DNA of 64,000 bases, from the NCBI GenBank assembly GCA_963575745.1, contig CAUYUJ010018063.1, positions 151,530-215,529 on the forward strand, read 5' to 3'. The notes under the pieces are model-generated. The model was not told the origin of the DNA, made no database searches, and saw nothing but the letters and a program-made list of their open reading frames with translations. Shown one piece after another: positions 50,702 to 61,500 of the stretch. The DNA is from Prorocentrum cordatum (lineage: Eukaryota; Sar; Dinophyceae; Prorocentrales; Prorocentraceae). Each line of letters starts with the position of its first letter. Positions within the stretch are counted from its first letter, which is position 1. A program made the translations under genes and the position numbers.

Positions 50702-51104
50702 AGGGAGGGGGGAGCGCTTCTTAGGAGGAGGCTGCTCCTAAGAAGCCCTCCCCCCTCCCCTCTGGGGTCTGATCCTGTTGGTCAGGACCGTCGGCGGGGC
50801 GCACAGGGGGGTTGGAGGGAGGGGGGAGGGCTTCTTCGGAGGAGGCTGCTTCTTAGAAGGCTTTTTCGGAGGAGACTGCTTCTTAGAGGGAGGAGGAGGA
50901 GGAGGAGGAGGAGGAGGAGGAGGAGGAGGAGGAGGAGGAGGAGGAGGAGGAGGAGAGGAGGGAGGAGGAGGGGGGAGGGCTTCTTTGGAGGAGGCTGCTG
51001 CTGCTTGGAAGCCGCCGGCCTCACATCCACAGACATGGCCCGCGCCTTCGAAGAGGCGGGGGTGCTTCTGAGAAGCCCCTCCCCCCTCCCCCCACCCCTC
51101 TGGG
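50702..51104. mobile_element. Cluster of hairpin elements, family E (GGGGGGAGGGCTTCT ends) with GGA insertion
   Basis: GGGGGGAGCGCTTCTTAGGA at 50710 pairs with TCCTAAGAAGCCCTCCCCCC by 50760. Partial copies GGGGGGAGGGCTTCTTCGGA follow at 50820-50900, then a GGA microsatellite (50890-50960), then 50973-51104, which is the reverse complement of the copy at 51550-51690 over most of its length. Confidence 0.5.
50890..50960. repeat. GGA microsatellite
   Basis: About 70 bp of uninterrupted GGAGGA inside the family E cluster. Confidence 0.85.
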
Positions 51105-51109
51105 CGTGG

Positions 51110-51400
51110 CTGAAAGTCAGTGCAAACCCTGCATTGTTGGTAGTCCCCAAACGTGGTGGTGACAACACCTGGCGGTGAGTCTCGGGCGATTTGGTGTCAC
51201 CACCCGGTTTGGGGACTCGTGCGGTTTTCCGAGGATGTCCCGAACGTTGGTGGGTCCAGGAGTCACAAAACCCGGCGGTGACCCCGCGTCCCCAAACCCA
51301 GCGGTGACCTTTTTGGGGATTCCAGGTCGCCACCTGGTATCTCACCACCCGGTTTGGGGGTTCCCAACATTGGGAGGAGACACAAACTTCCGGAGCTCCG
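51110..51400. repeat. Inverted/direct CACCACCCGGTTTGGGG repeats
   Basis: CACCACCCGGTTTGGGGACT at about 51199 and CACCACCCGGTTTGGGGGTT at about 51343 are direct copies; CCCCAAACGTGGTGGTGAC (51147) and CCCCAAACCCAGCGGTGACC (51292) are inverted partners. The two halves form a duplicated hairpin of about 145 bp each. Confidence 0.45.
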
Positions 51401-51549
51401 CGCAAAGTTCTCGGATCGGCGCCGGACGCCCCCCGCGCCAGTGGCGGCGCCGGAGGCGCAAAGGCCCGGCGGCCTTCTCTCGTTTCGTTGTCCTGGTCTG
51501 GGACCCTCCTGGGGCGCTCTGGGAGCTACCATGGGTCGGCCACGCGCAG

Positions 51550-51690
51550 AGGGGGGTGGGGGGAGGGGGGAGGGCTTCTCAGAAGCACCCCTGCTTCTTA
51601 GAAGGCGCGGGCCTTGTCTGTAGATGTAAAGCCGGCCGGCGCCTTCTAAAAAGCCGCCTCCTTCTAAGAAGCCCTCCCCCCTCACTCCGT
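51550..51690. mobile_element. MITE-like hairpin element, family E, opposite orientation
   Basis: GGGGGGAGGGCTTCTCAGAA to CTTCTAAGAAGCCCTCCCCC. Internal AGAAGGCGCGGGCCTTGTCT-GTAGATGTAAAGCCGGCC matches 50973-51104 in reverse complement. Confidence 0.55.
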
Positions 51691-51820
51691 CCCCCTGTGC
51701 ACCAAGTGACGAGCGCGAGGAGGCGGATGGGGCAAGGGAGAAGCGCAAGATCAGCCAGCACCGAACATGGAAAGTGGATCGAATCAGAACGCGCGTCGGA
51801 GAAGGCGGCACGGTCGGGGG

Positions 51821-52194
51821 CGCACAAACATGGATTGGCGATCCATGGATTTGGCGCGCGGTCGCCAAATCTCGAGGGCGGCCAAGATGGGGGCGACCAA
51901 GGAGGGGGGGTGCAAATCATGACCGGCGGCATGTGCCCAGCCCAAGGGGGGGGCTGGGGACGTAATGGAATAAGAAGAGGTGCCGTAAAATCTGAGGAAA
52001 TATCATGGCCCACGCCATGATATCCCCCCCCCTAGTCATCACCCCCCTCTTTGCCGACCCCGAAAGTCCATGGATCGGGGGAAATGCCCTCCCCCAAATG
52101 CGGCCGGTGCCGCCTCGTTCGGCAGCGGGAATCCGGGATTCCTCATGGAAACGGGACCCGTCGCGAATCCACGCCCCCTTGATCCATGTTTGCG
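51821..52194. mobile_element. MITE-like element, family D copy 2, split by a family B element
   Basis: Left part CGCACAAACATGGATTGGCG...GGTCGCCAAAT (to 51871) and right part from 52064 (GTCCATGGATCGGGG...GGAAACGGGACCCGTCGC) to ACGCCCCCTTGATCCATGTT-TGCG. Family D copy 1 (45839) runs through this point without the break, so family B jumped into D here. Confidence 0.55.
51872..52063. mobile_element. MITE-like element, family B copy 4, nested in family D
   Basis: Starts TCGAGGGCGGCCAAGATGGG and ends CCCCTCTTTGCCGACCCCGA. The core ATCATGACCGGCGGCATGTG...ATATCATGGCCCACGCC is as in copies 1 and 2. Confidence 0.6.
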
Positions 52195-52479
52195 ATCGCC
52201 TGACACGGGCACGGAATCGAATCGGATCGGCCGTGCCAGGGTGTACAACAGCGCACACGGGGCCGCATCGGATCGCTGAATACCAGAGTAATCGTACCAG
52301 ATCGGCCCACAACAAAATTCATCCCACCAGCCCTCTGGGCGCAGGTGGTCTAGAGAGCTTCCTCTTCCAACCCCCATCTCCCCCTCAGGGGAGGGGTTTA
52401 CCCCTCCCCCTTTCCCCCTCCCCTGGACTTGGACGGGGCGCCCTGCGAGGCGTTGGAGCGTCCAAGGTGGCCGTGGACG

Positions 52480-53060
52480 GCTCCAAGAGCGCTCCGAGTG
52501 CCCAAGATGACCTCCAAGATGGCTCAAGATAACCCAAGATGCCTCCCAAGAGGCTCCAAGAGGCCCCTAAGAACGCTCCAAGACGGCTCCAGGTGGCCAA
52601 GGGGCCTCCCAAGGAGGCCGCCAAAAGGCCAACATCCGTGCAGAACCAAAGGGAAATCAATTTCGCTTCTGATGGCCTCCCCAGGCCTCAGGATGACTCC
52701 AAGATGGCACAAGAGGGCTCCAAAAGGGACCCAAGAGGCCTCCAAGACGGTCCCAAAAGCGCGCAAGCGCGCGCCAAGAGCGACGCAAGAGTCGATTGTT
52801 TGGGCTCCGCAGGGGAAGCCCCAATTGGTGCTCCCCTCTTTTTTCGATCGATGTCTTCCACGATGGCTCCAAGAGCGCCCCAAAAGCTCCCAAAAACGCC
52901 CCCAAAGAGGACCCCAAGAGGCGCCCAGACGGCCCCAAGAGGCATCCAAGGGGTCTCCAAGAGGCTCCCAAGAAACCTTCAAGAGACCTCAAGAGGATAC
53001 CCGAAGCACCCAAGACGCTCAAAGACTGCCCTGGGCCGGCCAAGATGCCCCCCAGACGCC
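52480..53060 (+). repeat. GGCC-rich dispersed repeat, family P
   Basis: CCAAGATGGCTCAAGA, CCAAGAGGCCCC and CCAAGACGGTCCC units over 580 bp, with a unique island at about 52635-52690 (AACCAAAGGGAAATCAATTT) and another at 52830-52865. It stops about 270 bp before LINE-B. Confidence 0.5.
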
Positions 53061-53332
53061 CGAAGAAACTTCTGGCTCTTCTGTTCGTCCATTGCCTCCT
53101 CCTCGTCATCCGCTTACTCCTCCTCCTCCTCCCTCCTGCCTCCTCCCTCCCCCACCTCCGTCTCCCTCAAGCCATTTCGGCCTGCAGGCGCGCGCGTGCG
53201 CGCGCCCGTGCGGGCCGAGGCTGCAGGGCGCGCACCATCGGCGGCGGCGGGCTGGGGCTCGCTGTGCGCCGAATCGCGGCTTGAGGGGGGCGGCAGCAGC
53301 CGCTGCAAAAGTCCCTGCGGCCCCACCAGTAC

Positions 53333-54541
53333 ATGACCAGGGGCCGCGGCTGGAAGCGAGATGAGGAGGAACAAAGCTCGTGGGCGTCCTGGGGTGCGCC
53401 CTGGCGCTCAACGTCGAGATCTTCCAGCTGCAGGCCGCCCAACACAAAGGGCAAGAGGCACACGCAGTACCTGGTATGCCCTGTTTGTCCTATGGGCAGC
53501 GGCGGTTGGGTCTATTGCAGTCGAGCAGGTAAGCCTGGGTGGGCCAATTGCAAGTCGTGCGGGTACGAGTGGAAGGCACCCAGCGCTGCACTACGCGCTG
53601 AACAAGCAGAAGACGGAGGAGCCTCGGATGCTGCCAAGGCAATGGTGGAGCTCCTCAGGAAGCAATACGTCCTGGCGCAGCAGCAGAATGACCAAGTCAA
53701 GATGGACGAGATCATGACGGCATGCCCAGAGGCCAAGCCGACGGACCCCGTCGAGCCCGTTGAGCCATCCATGGGGCAGAAGCTCCAGCAGGCGGTGGCG
53801 GAGCTCAACAAGCTGCAGAAGCAACAGGACAAGCTCGCCAAGCAGCTCAAGCGGGCCACCGAGTACCGCGACGACGTGCTCAACAAGATCAGCACCAACG
53901 TGGCCGAGCTTGCGGAGGCAAAGCGGACATTCACGGAGGCAAAAAAAAGGACTGGGTGGGGAAGATGAAGCACCTGAAGCTGAGAAGAAGCCAGATGATG
54001 AAGAACAGTTCCCTACCCTCTCCCATAATGACCTGGCCATGCTGGACGAGAGGCAGCAGAAGGAGTACGAGCAGATCCAGAAAGATTACCAGCAGGCTGA
54101 GACGTTCATCAACGCAAAGAAAGAAGCTGTCCAGAATGCGAAGAAGGCGCTCGACGCGGCCAAACAGATCCACGAGAAGGCTAGTAAAAGACGTCGCGAA
54201 GGCCAAGGCGAAGCTCGTACCGACCAGGCACCAGCGGCAGCACCAGCCCCTGAACCTGTCCTACCAGAGCAGCCAGCTGGAGCAGGAAAGCCGATGGATC
54301 CTGAACTCAGGTTGGCAGCCAAGTATGACCTCCCCAAGGATGACCAGGTCCAGACCTACCTCGCGGAGCTGGCCAAGATCAAGGGCAGGACCAAGGTCGC
54401 GTTGGCTACCAGGCAGGCACCGCCACCTCAGCCGCAGCAGGTGGCAGCAGCAGCAGCAGCAGAAGCTAAAGGACACGGAGTTGGAGGGCAGCCTGAACTT
54501 CACGCAGTGCTACTACGCGGCACTAGCAGAGCCAGCTGCGA
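53333..54541 (+). pseudogene. LINE-B ORF1: zinc finger and coiled coil, frameshifted at an A-run
   Basis: ATG at 53333. After a basic N-terminus comes C-P-V-C-P-M-G-S-G-G-W-V-Y-C, then G-W-A-N-C-K-S-C-G-Y-E-W, a cysteine-rich finger pair. Heptad-rich helix follows from about residue 90 (Q-A-V-A-E-L-N-K-L-Q-K-Q-Q-D-K-L-A-K). At 53941-53948 an eight-base A-run shifts the frame; the next frame continues the coiled coil (K-D-Y-Q-Q-A-E-T-F-I-N-A-K-K-E-A) to an Ala/Pro/Gln-rich tail and a region leading into ORF2. It is the ORF1/RNP-protein counterpart of LINE-A ORF1. Confidence 0.65.
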
Positions 54542-55840
54542 ATGGGGGGTGAGCCACAAGGGGTGGGCCATGTGCCGAGGAGCGGCAAACCCCCACTCGC
54601 AGCAGGCCTTCATCGAGGACCAAGCATCAACCCCAGGCCGGTGTACGTTAAGACGGTTTGGATCGACGACGAGGTCGACTACATCACCGAGAGTGTTTTT
54701 ACTCGCAGTGGTGATGCTACGACTACCGTGTCGTCTCCCTTTTCTACTTGCGGGGGCTCTACGAGTGCTACGACGGCGTCGGACCCAAATCGTGCAGGGG
54801 CGCAGGAATCTGGATCAACGTTCCCAGTCATCAACGGCACCAAGCAGAGCAAACTGAACGACGATGTCAGGAACGTTGTCAAAGTTTCCGTGGCCAACTG
54901 CACGCAGTACAATGAGGCCGCCAAGAAGTTCGTAGAGGACGAGAAGAGCGAGGAGTATGACATAATCGCATTTAATGAGCACCACTTGCGAGGACCAGCG
55001 GCGGATATCGAAGCTAACAGGCTCATGCGACTGGGCTGGCGATCCCATGGGACTTGGACGCCAGCTCGACAGTCACCGAGATCGAAGAAAGGGACGCTAG
55101 GAGGCACCTGCATACTTCGTCGTCGGCACTTGGATACCCGCATTCACCTGCCAGACGCGCAGGGCCACAGCATCTTCGCCAAGGACTTCCACGACATCAC
55201 CATCGTCAAGTGGCAGCTCAAAGGACAGGGGATAGCAGTCATCACGGCATACCTCACGGCACCGATTGGATTTACGGGTGAGAATATTCGCAAGATGAAG
55301 CACCTCTTGCAGCTTGCGCGCAGCCTGGGCAACACACCCTGGATTGTCTGCGGCGACTTCAACAACGCACCCCAGGAGTTTGAGGCGACGCCATGGCTAA
55401 GGCTACTTGGAGCAGCGATTGTGGTGCCACAGCACGCTAGTCATGCGTGCAGCAGTGGGTCGGGCAGGACGATAGACCACGCATTGGCCCCTCCCGTCTT
55501 TCGCCCGCTCCTGAAGGCAGTGCGAGCACAGCATGACGTCCCATGGTCACCGCGCATAGGTATAGTCATACAGATCTTTGCCAAGCCGAACATGATCACC
55601 ATCCGAAAGCCCATGCCCCCAGCTAAGACGCCCATCCCTACCGCGGAGGTGCGGCGAGAGAAGGGCATTAAGAGGAATCAGAGGGACAGACAGCAGCACC
55701 AAGACATGGCCAAGTATTTCGACTCAGAACTCCTGGACGACACGCTCCTGGACGCGTACTACACCGAGACCGTGGCCATGAAGTGCGACCCGACCATCTG
55801 GGGCGAGCGCCGCGAGGAGGAGGCATCTTGCCAAATCTGA
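54542..55840 (+). pseudogene. LINE-B AP-like endonuclease
   Basis: 432-codon frame. Catalytic Glu is E146 in F-N-E-H-H-L; G-G-T-C-I-L follows; the metal/nucleophile motif G-D-F-N is intact at 271-274; I-D-H at 311-313 is intact. The final motif, usually S-x-H, reads P-W-S-P-R (334-338), so the catalytic His is Arg. After the domain the frame continues into the linker and stops at 55840 just before a C-run. Role: nicking the target for primed reverse transcription. Confidence 0.7.
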
Positions 55841-55841
55841 G

Positions 55842-57892
55842 GCCCCCCCAGGTGGGTTCAAAATTCGCTGGCATACCAGCAGAACCCGAGGATGAGCGAC
55901 CTACTCGGCAAAGCATACGGCAAATGGGCGAATGCAGCGGAGAGGGCGCTTGCTACGATCACGCAGAACCCGATCAAGGCTACGGCGAGGAGGGGGCAAC
56001 CAATCCGCTATCGCGAGGCACCTTACCCACAGCACGTTGCGAGCAAGCAGTTCGAAGACACCGCGGCAGATAGACAACGACAAGTCAGTGCTTCATGGTC
56101 GAAGTTATGTCAGCGATGCCACGATGGAGAACTTTTACTCAGGAGGCACCCGATCGATAGCCAGGAGCACCTGGACACGATCAGCAGTATCATCAGGACC
56201 TATGTCAACCTGTTGGACGCCTTCGACACAGCAGAAGGGGACGAAGCATCACACCTTGATGGGCAAGCGAGACGCCTAGCGTCCAGCGTCACCAACCTCC
56301 GTCACGACCCTGAACCTGAGAATACCATCGAGAATATCCAAGAGTGGCAGGAGGCTACGGAATTGACGAGGGCACGCATGGACTGGCATATGCGAACTCT
56401 TTGGAAGAAAGTCAGAGAGCAAGTTTGCCAATGGACCAGGGCGGCGTTGTCAGGCAGCATGAAGGCGGCCCACAACTACATCAGCAAACATGAAAGACGA
56501 GACCTACCAGACACAGCAGTGGACCCAGTCACGAAGGAGGAGGCAGGCGCTCTACGCGACGCTGCTGCATGTCGTGCCAAGATTTGGCAGACGAGGTGGC
56601 AGAGGCACGACAGCAGTCAGAAGCTGGAGGAGGCGATGGCAGACTTAAGACGAGCGGCACAGGACGAACTACTTCAGCGGGAGTACTATAATGTTGACGA
56701 CCTGGATGCAGCGCTCCCGAAGTTCCGACCTACTACAGCGCGTGGTCCTGACCAATGGCAACCGCCCGGGATTCTCCCGATGCCAAGCGCAGCCTGGTCT
56801 TCGTGATCAACTCGCGCGAGCGGAGTTTATGCTGGCCACGCCAATTTCACCACCTGTGGTACCACCTATTGGTCAAAGCTGGCTCTAACACTGCTGGCGA
56901 GGAAAGGCCAATTGGACTACGGCCATTCCCAGTGCGATTGTGGGGCAAAATGGCAAAGAGCGAAATGCAAGATGAGAGCAGAGAAAGCGGGCTACTGGGA
57001 CGCGGCAATCCAAGGATCCTCGGCTCTTCGTGCAGCGTTACTTTCTACGTCGCTCGACGAGGCCAGCGCGAAGCTCAAAGGATCGCCCCATGGCACATTC
57101 TACTTGGACTTCGAAAAATTTTACGACAGCGTAGATTTGAGCATCTGTATCAAACGAGCCACGCAGCTTGACTATCCGAAGGCCAACTTATACATGATCA
57201 TGTTAATGTATCTATCCCCGCGCGTGGTACGCGCATGCCACGATCATGCTGAACCAATATGCCCATGGAACGGCATAGTGGCTGGGTGTGCAGAGGCAAA
57301 CCGCGCGGCGAGGGCCATGATCTACAATATCTTGGACATCGCCCACAATGCGGCGCCGCTTGCCATCGCGAAGGAGTTTGTAGATGGCTTGCACACGAGA
57401 GTCGAAGGTCAAGCCGAACAGTTCCAGGAGCAGTTCCCAGTGGCGGTCGATGTGCTTGTGCAGGCTTGCCTGGACTCAAAGCTGGCGGTCTCAGGAAAGT
57501 CAGCGCTCCTCGCGAACTGCGACGTGACCAAGAAGTGCATCGTGAAGCACCTCAAAGGCAAGGGCATCAGCATTAAGACCCCCAAATTCGTCAAGGACCT
57601 GGGCATATATGCGGCACTGGGAAGGCAGTGCGTCACAGCCACACGAACTACCAGGACTAAGCAGGCAAAGCTACGCGCAAAGCGTGCCAGGACCTTCAGC
57701 AAGCAGAAGGGCAAATGGCGGCGAAGGACGGCGATGCTCTTCAATTCCAATCTGAGAGCCAAGCAGAGCTACGATTGGCCAGTTACAGGGCTCAGTCCAA
57801 CTGCAGCGCGTGAAGCGCGAGTTCAGGCGGCAGAGATGATTGGATTTACAACTGGCGGCAGATGCACATCAACAACCAACATCATCTTGTAA
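55842..57892 (+). pseudogene. LINE-B reverse transcriptase
   Basis: Three frames in turn. From 55892: a linker (M-S-D-L-L-G-K-A-Y-G-K-W) to T-T-A-R-G-P-D-Q-W-Q. Near 56830-56960: K-A-G-S-N-T-A-G-E-E-R-P-I-G-L-R-P (fingers). From 56912: T-F-Y-L-D-F-E-K-F-Y-D-S-V-D (motif A, intact Asp), N-G-I-V-A-G-C-A-E-A-N (motif B) and K-E-F-V-D-G-L-H (57377-57388) at motif C. The usual F/Y-V-D-D has Gly for the second Asp, so this copy should be catalytically dead. Thumb sequence follows (L-K-G-K-G-I-S-I-K). Confidence 0.75.
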
Positions 57893-58675
57893 GGCGAAAA
57901 CGAGCCAGCTACAACATGCCTGCAGCGACAAGTACGTGAATGGGTACAGATGTGGCAAAAGGATACCTCAGCACATCAACGACTACGACAAGGCTGGCAA
58001 GCTAATATCGAACGTCTGGCCCAGATGCGAACCCGTGGACAGTGGAACTCAGTGACAGGACCAATGGGGGCACTTATTCTCTCGTTGCAACAGCTGGGGT
58101 GGAATCCACGCATGCCAGATGAGTGGGATGATGCTAGTGGCGAGACGTGGAGGTTCCAGAGTGAGGGAGTGCTCGACTTTCGCGACACCATGAAATCCAT
58201 CACCAGGGACATGCAAGCTCAGCTCTGGACCAAAGCAGCGGACCACTACTACGTTAAGGGCATGCAGCACGGCATGGACACCACCATGCTCAAGAAGACG
58301 CTCCAGAAACTACGAAAAGCTGACGGAGTCCAAGAAGCAGGCGCGTTAGAAGCACTTGCTTGTGGCACGATATGGACAGGACAACGCTGTAAAGCAGCAG
58401 GATACCAGACAGATGGAGTTTGTCCGCGTTGTACTAAGGCGCCTGACACGCTGAAGCACCGGGTCTACGAGTGCGACATGAACGACAACCTCCAGATTGA
58501 CGCGGTGGTCAAGTCACAGTCGTTATGTCAGAAGGCCTTAGAGGAGATGCACGACAACCCAGAGACGGAGGCATACTGGCTACGAGGGCTACTCCCCAAG
58601 CGCAGGAATCCTGTACCTGATCCACCAGCATGGGGCGATTGGAATGGCAGCTATTGGACGACAGCAACAAGATGA
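57893..58675 (+). pseudogene. LINE-B connection region and zinc knuckle
   Basis: Short overlapping frames bridge 57840-58055, then the frame 57950-58675 is coherent: helical G-P-M-G-A-L-I-L-S-L-Q-Q-L-G-W, then C-P-R-C-T-K-A-P-D-T-L-K-H-R-V-Y-E-C. This C-x2-C...H...C knuckle occupies the same place as that of LINE-A. Confidence 0.65.
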
Positions 58676-58696
58676 CCCAAACTAATAGCAAGCAAT

Positions 58697-59982
58697 TTGG
58701 TCACGATGGATCCCGTTCAGTGCAGCATGGCTTTCGTAGATGGATCAGGCACCAGCAACGACATGCGCATCAATCGAGTGGGATGGGGCCTCACATTACA
58801 GCTACGAGATGAACGATGGAAGCGGCCAGGGCAGGCGCACACGTGGTGCCCCAACGCCCTCGTGGCACAAGGGAGCCCAACTGGGGTGTGCCAGGAAGCA
58901 GAGGCTATTGCACCAACGGGCACAGAAGCGGAGGAGCAGAGAAAGGGCATCATGCACGACCTTGGCATATGGGCAGCTACATGGACGGTGTACATCGACC
59001 TAGACGAGACCAGGAAGCAAGCTAATTGGAAGATGTGGTGCGAACCGTACATGGAAAGCTACCTGCGACAACCAGAACAAGCAGCACTACGACAACTACT
59101 CAAAGCAAGGTACCAGACCCGAAGCACTGGCCAGATCGCGAAAGACCTGTGTGATATGCAATGGAGATCGCCCAAGAAGAAGCGGAAAGACGTGTACGAT
59201 TACCCCCATCACCCTTACGGGTTGGGAAAGAGAAGCATACATCTCCCACTGGTTCGACAGCGTAGCGGACATCAAGGCCAAGTTCCGCGAACTATTGCAA
59301 GACCGAACACCCACTTTCGACCAGGAAATGCCTGAAAATTATTAAGACAATGATGAGGACCGACCAGCAGCCGTGCATGTGGTGGCCCACGAGATCTACA
59401 AGGCCAGCCTGCCGAACGACAGCACGGGCTTCATTGAAGGCACAGACCATATCGGATTCTATGGCACCGTAGATGGAGAACAAAGTGTACCCGCTGCTGA
59501 ACATGCAGGGCTATTGTGAGCACTGGCGCTGACGCGAGGCCCGCTATTGATCATCACGGACTGCCAGCTGGTTATGAATGGCTGGACCCTCAAGTATTAC
59601 GAGCAGCCCCAAGGAGCTCAGCGACCATGGTGGGAAAATGATAAAACTTATGCTCAGCAGGCGGTCTGGCGGTGTGTACGGAGTACGTGTCCAGAAGTGT
59701 TTATCCCACCTCGACGGCGAATCGGTTAAGCAGGCTGGCCAAGAGTTCCACATCAGCATGGGCAGTGAGATGGCGGATACGTTGGCGCAGCGAGGAGCAG
59801 AAGAGGCAATGGCAGAAATACGGCACGAGGACAAGGCGTTGGTGGAAGTGGAGACTACACTTATGAGGGCCCAAAGGCGGGCAGCAGCGATCATCCACGA
59901 GGTGTGCAAGGATGCGGACCCCACCAAGTTTGAGAGGCCCAAGCAGATGCCTAAGAAAATAACAAAGGAAAGAAGATATTAG
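58697..59982 (+). pseudogene. LINE-B RNase H, with TGA and frameshift
   Basis: Starts M-A-F-V-D-G-S-G and R-V-G-W-G-L-T-L (first acidic residue and beta strands). After a break the 59380-59985 region reads G-F-Y-G-T-V-D-G-E-Q-S-V-P-A-A-E-H-A-G-L, then TGA (59518-59520), then in frame L-I-I-T-D-C-Q-L-V-M-N-G-W (third acidic residue), and in another frame S-H-L-D-G-E-S and G-S-E-M-A-D-T-L-A-Q-R-G-A, the last acidic motif. The four-acid pattern is recognisable but spread over at least three segments. Confidence 0.65.
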
Positions 59983-60010
59983 ATCGAGAAGGAGCCGGGC
60001 CACATAATTA

Positions 60011-60548
60011 ATGCGAAAGAAGAAACGGCAATGGGTATGCCAAGAGTGCTGGCTAACCCCAGGCAAGTACAGCGTGGTCGACTGGATGAAGGCTAACGTG
60101 TGCATCGGGAGGCAGTACGAGACACACCGAGCAGATCATGGGCATGCAGTCCGACACAGAAAGAACGAGCTGATTGAGATCAAAGACAAAGTGATCCACG
60201 ACAACCACAGCATTGCAGTTGCCCGTGGGCAGTTCTGGTGCTGGAATTGTGCGGCGGTGGCTTCGCACAACGACTACCGACGCGGCGACGGAGTGCAGGA
60301 ACAAGATCACGCAGAGCGGGACTAGTGTACTTCGTCGGCTACGACAAGGACTACCACCGAAGGCTGGCCAGAATTAGCCAGATGGGACGATGCCGCCTAA
60401 CGGCGGGCGGCTACCACGAGTTGCAACTGGGCGAAGACCTCGTGGTTGACCTCATGGCACGGGGCTGCGGCCCCGCAGAGATACTCTGGCCTGGAGTGCC
60501 AGTGGGGTGGACGCCCGCCCTGCTCAGGGGGCGGGGTCGCGACCCCTG
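60011..60548 (+). pseudogene. LINE-B C-terminal cysteine-rich domain
   Basis: The frame from 60011 has W-V-C-Q-E-C-W-L-T-P, then V-C-I-G-R, H-R-A-D-H-G-H-A-V-R-H, and F-W-C-W-N-C-A-A-V-A-S-H. C-x2-C pairs and nearby His suggest zinc binding. A further frame (about 60325-60548: V-Y-F-V-G-Y-D-K-D-Y-H-R-R) continues the coding character to P-A-L-L-R-G-R-G near 60545, where the element's ORF2 seems to end. Confidence 0.45.
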
Positions 60549-60682
60549 AGAGCCCGCGCGGCCTGCGCGGGCGGGGGCCGCGGCGGCCGAGTCGACCGCG
60601 GAGCCCCTCGCTCGAATGTCCTCGAATGTCCTCCTCGTCCTCCTCCTCCTCCTTTGCCTAGGTGTCGGTTCGGGGTGGACTG

Positions 60683-61500
60683 GTGGGGATACTTTTTTGA
60701 TCGCAACCGCACCGGGAAACGCCGGACGCCGTCCAAAGATCGCAACAAGCGGGCTACAAGCGAATTGCGCACCAGGAAGGGGGAGGGAAGGCAACGAAAG
60801 GACAGCGGAGGGAGGAGCAAACAAACTACTGGGGATACTTTTTTGTCGGCAGCCGCAGGCGAGAGCGCCAGCGGCGAGTCAGGGTCCGGGCGGGGCGCGC
60901 GAGGGCCTAATTAACCAGGAGCAAGCCTAACACTGCCACTCAGAACGGGACCAGGAGAAGCCGAAAAGGAAAGCGGGTTGCTGCGCTGCCAGGGGTTGCG
61001 CGCATGCAACGAGCTGCAAAGGGGGCTGACTGCCAGGGAGGCCGACTGCCAGGGTCTGCAAACAGCTGGTGAATTTGATGCAAAGGGTGAGCACCCGAGG
61101 GATTGGGAAAGTACCAGGGTGGCCAGAGCCAGGTGGGCCGAAGCCTCCACGAGGCGAATTGCGTGCGAGTGAATTGGCCGACCGATGCTGAAGCGCAGCC
61201 AAAATGGCGCGCAGGAGCACCAAGGTGCGACCAGGGTGGAGCACCCCGGAGTAGGCCCAAAATGCCGGCCAAGGTCTGGCGGGTGCGGGTGGTAACTAGT
61301 GTGGATACTTTTTAGTCAGCGGCCACGGGCGAGCGCGCCGGCAGCGAGTCAGGTCAAAGCGGGCTACGCAGAGACGAACTCAGCGAAGGCAGCGGGGACT
61401 ATAGTGGGGATACTTTTTCGGTCGCGTCCACCAGCGAAGGCGCTAGCGGAGTCAGGAGCGCTACGGGGCACGAAACCGGCCTAATTAGCGACTACACGCG
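60683..61500 (+). repeat. Four TGGGGATACTTTTT repeats after LINE-B
   Basis: TGGGGATACTTTTTT (60683), TGGGGATACTTTTTT (60830), TGTGGATACTTTTTAG (61300) and TGGGGATACTTTTTCG (61404). Downstream of three of them is a shared block like GCAGCCGCAGGCGAGAGCGC-CAGCGGCGAGTCAGG, and two end CCTAATTA. They look like repeated 3' ends, from LINE-B or from an unrelated element. Confidence 0.45.

Larger units (their letters stand above)
53333..60548 (+). mobile_element. LINE-B: second non-LTR retrotransposon, decayed
   Basis: The plus strand has, in order, ORF1 (zinc finger, coiled coil), AP-endonuclease, RT, zinc knuckle, RNase H and a C-terminal cysteine-rich domain. The protein sequences are clearly different from LINE-A though the plan is the same, so this is another family. 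At least seven reading-frame breaks are seen (about 53948, 54540, 55845, 56800, 56950, 57890, 59340), plus a TGA within RNase H, and two catalytic residues are changed. No target duplication or A-tail was found; the right end is uncertain, and TGGGGATACTTTTT repeats follow from 60683. Confidence 0.8.
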
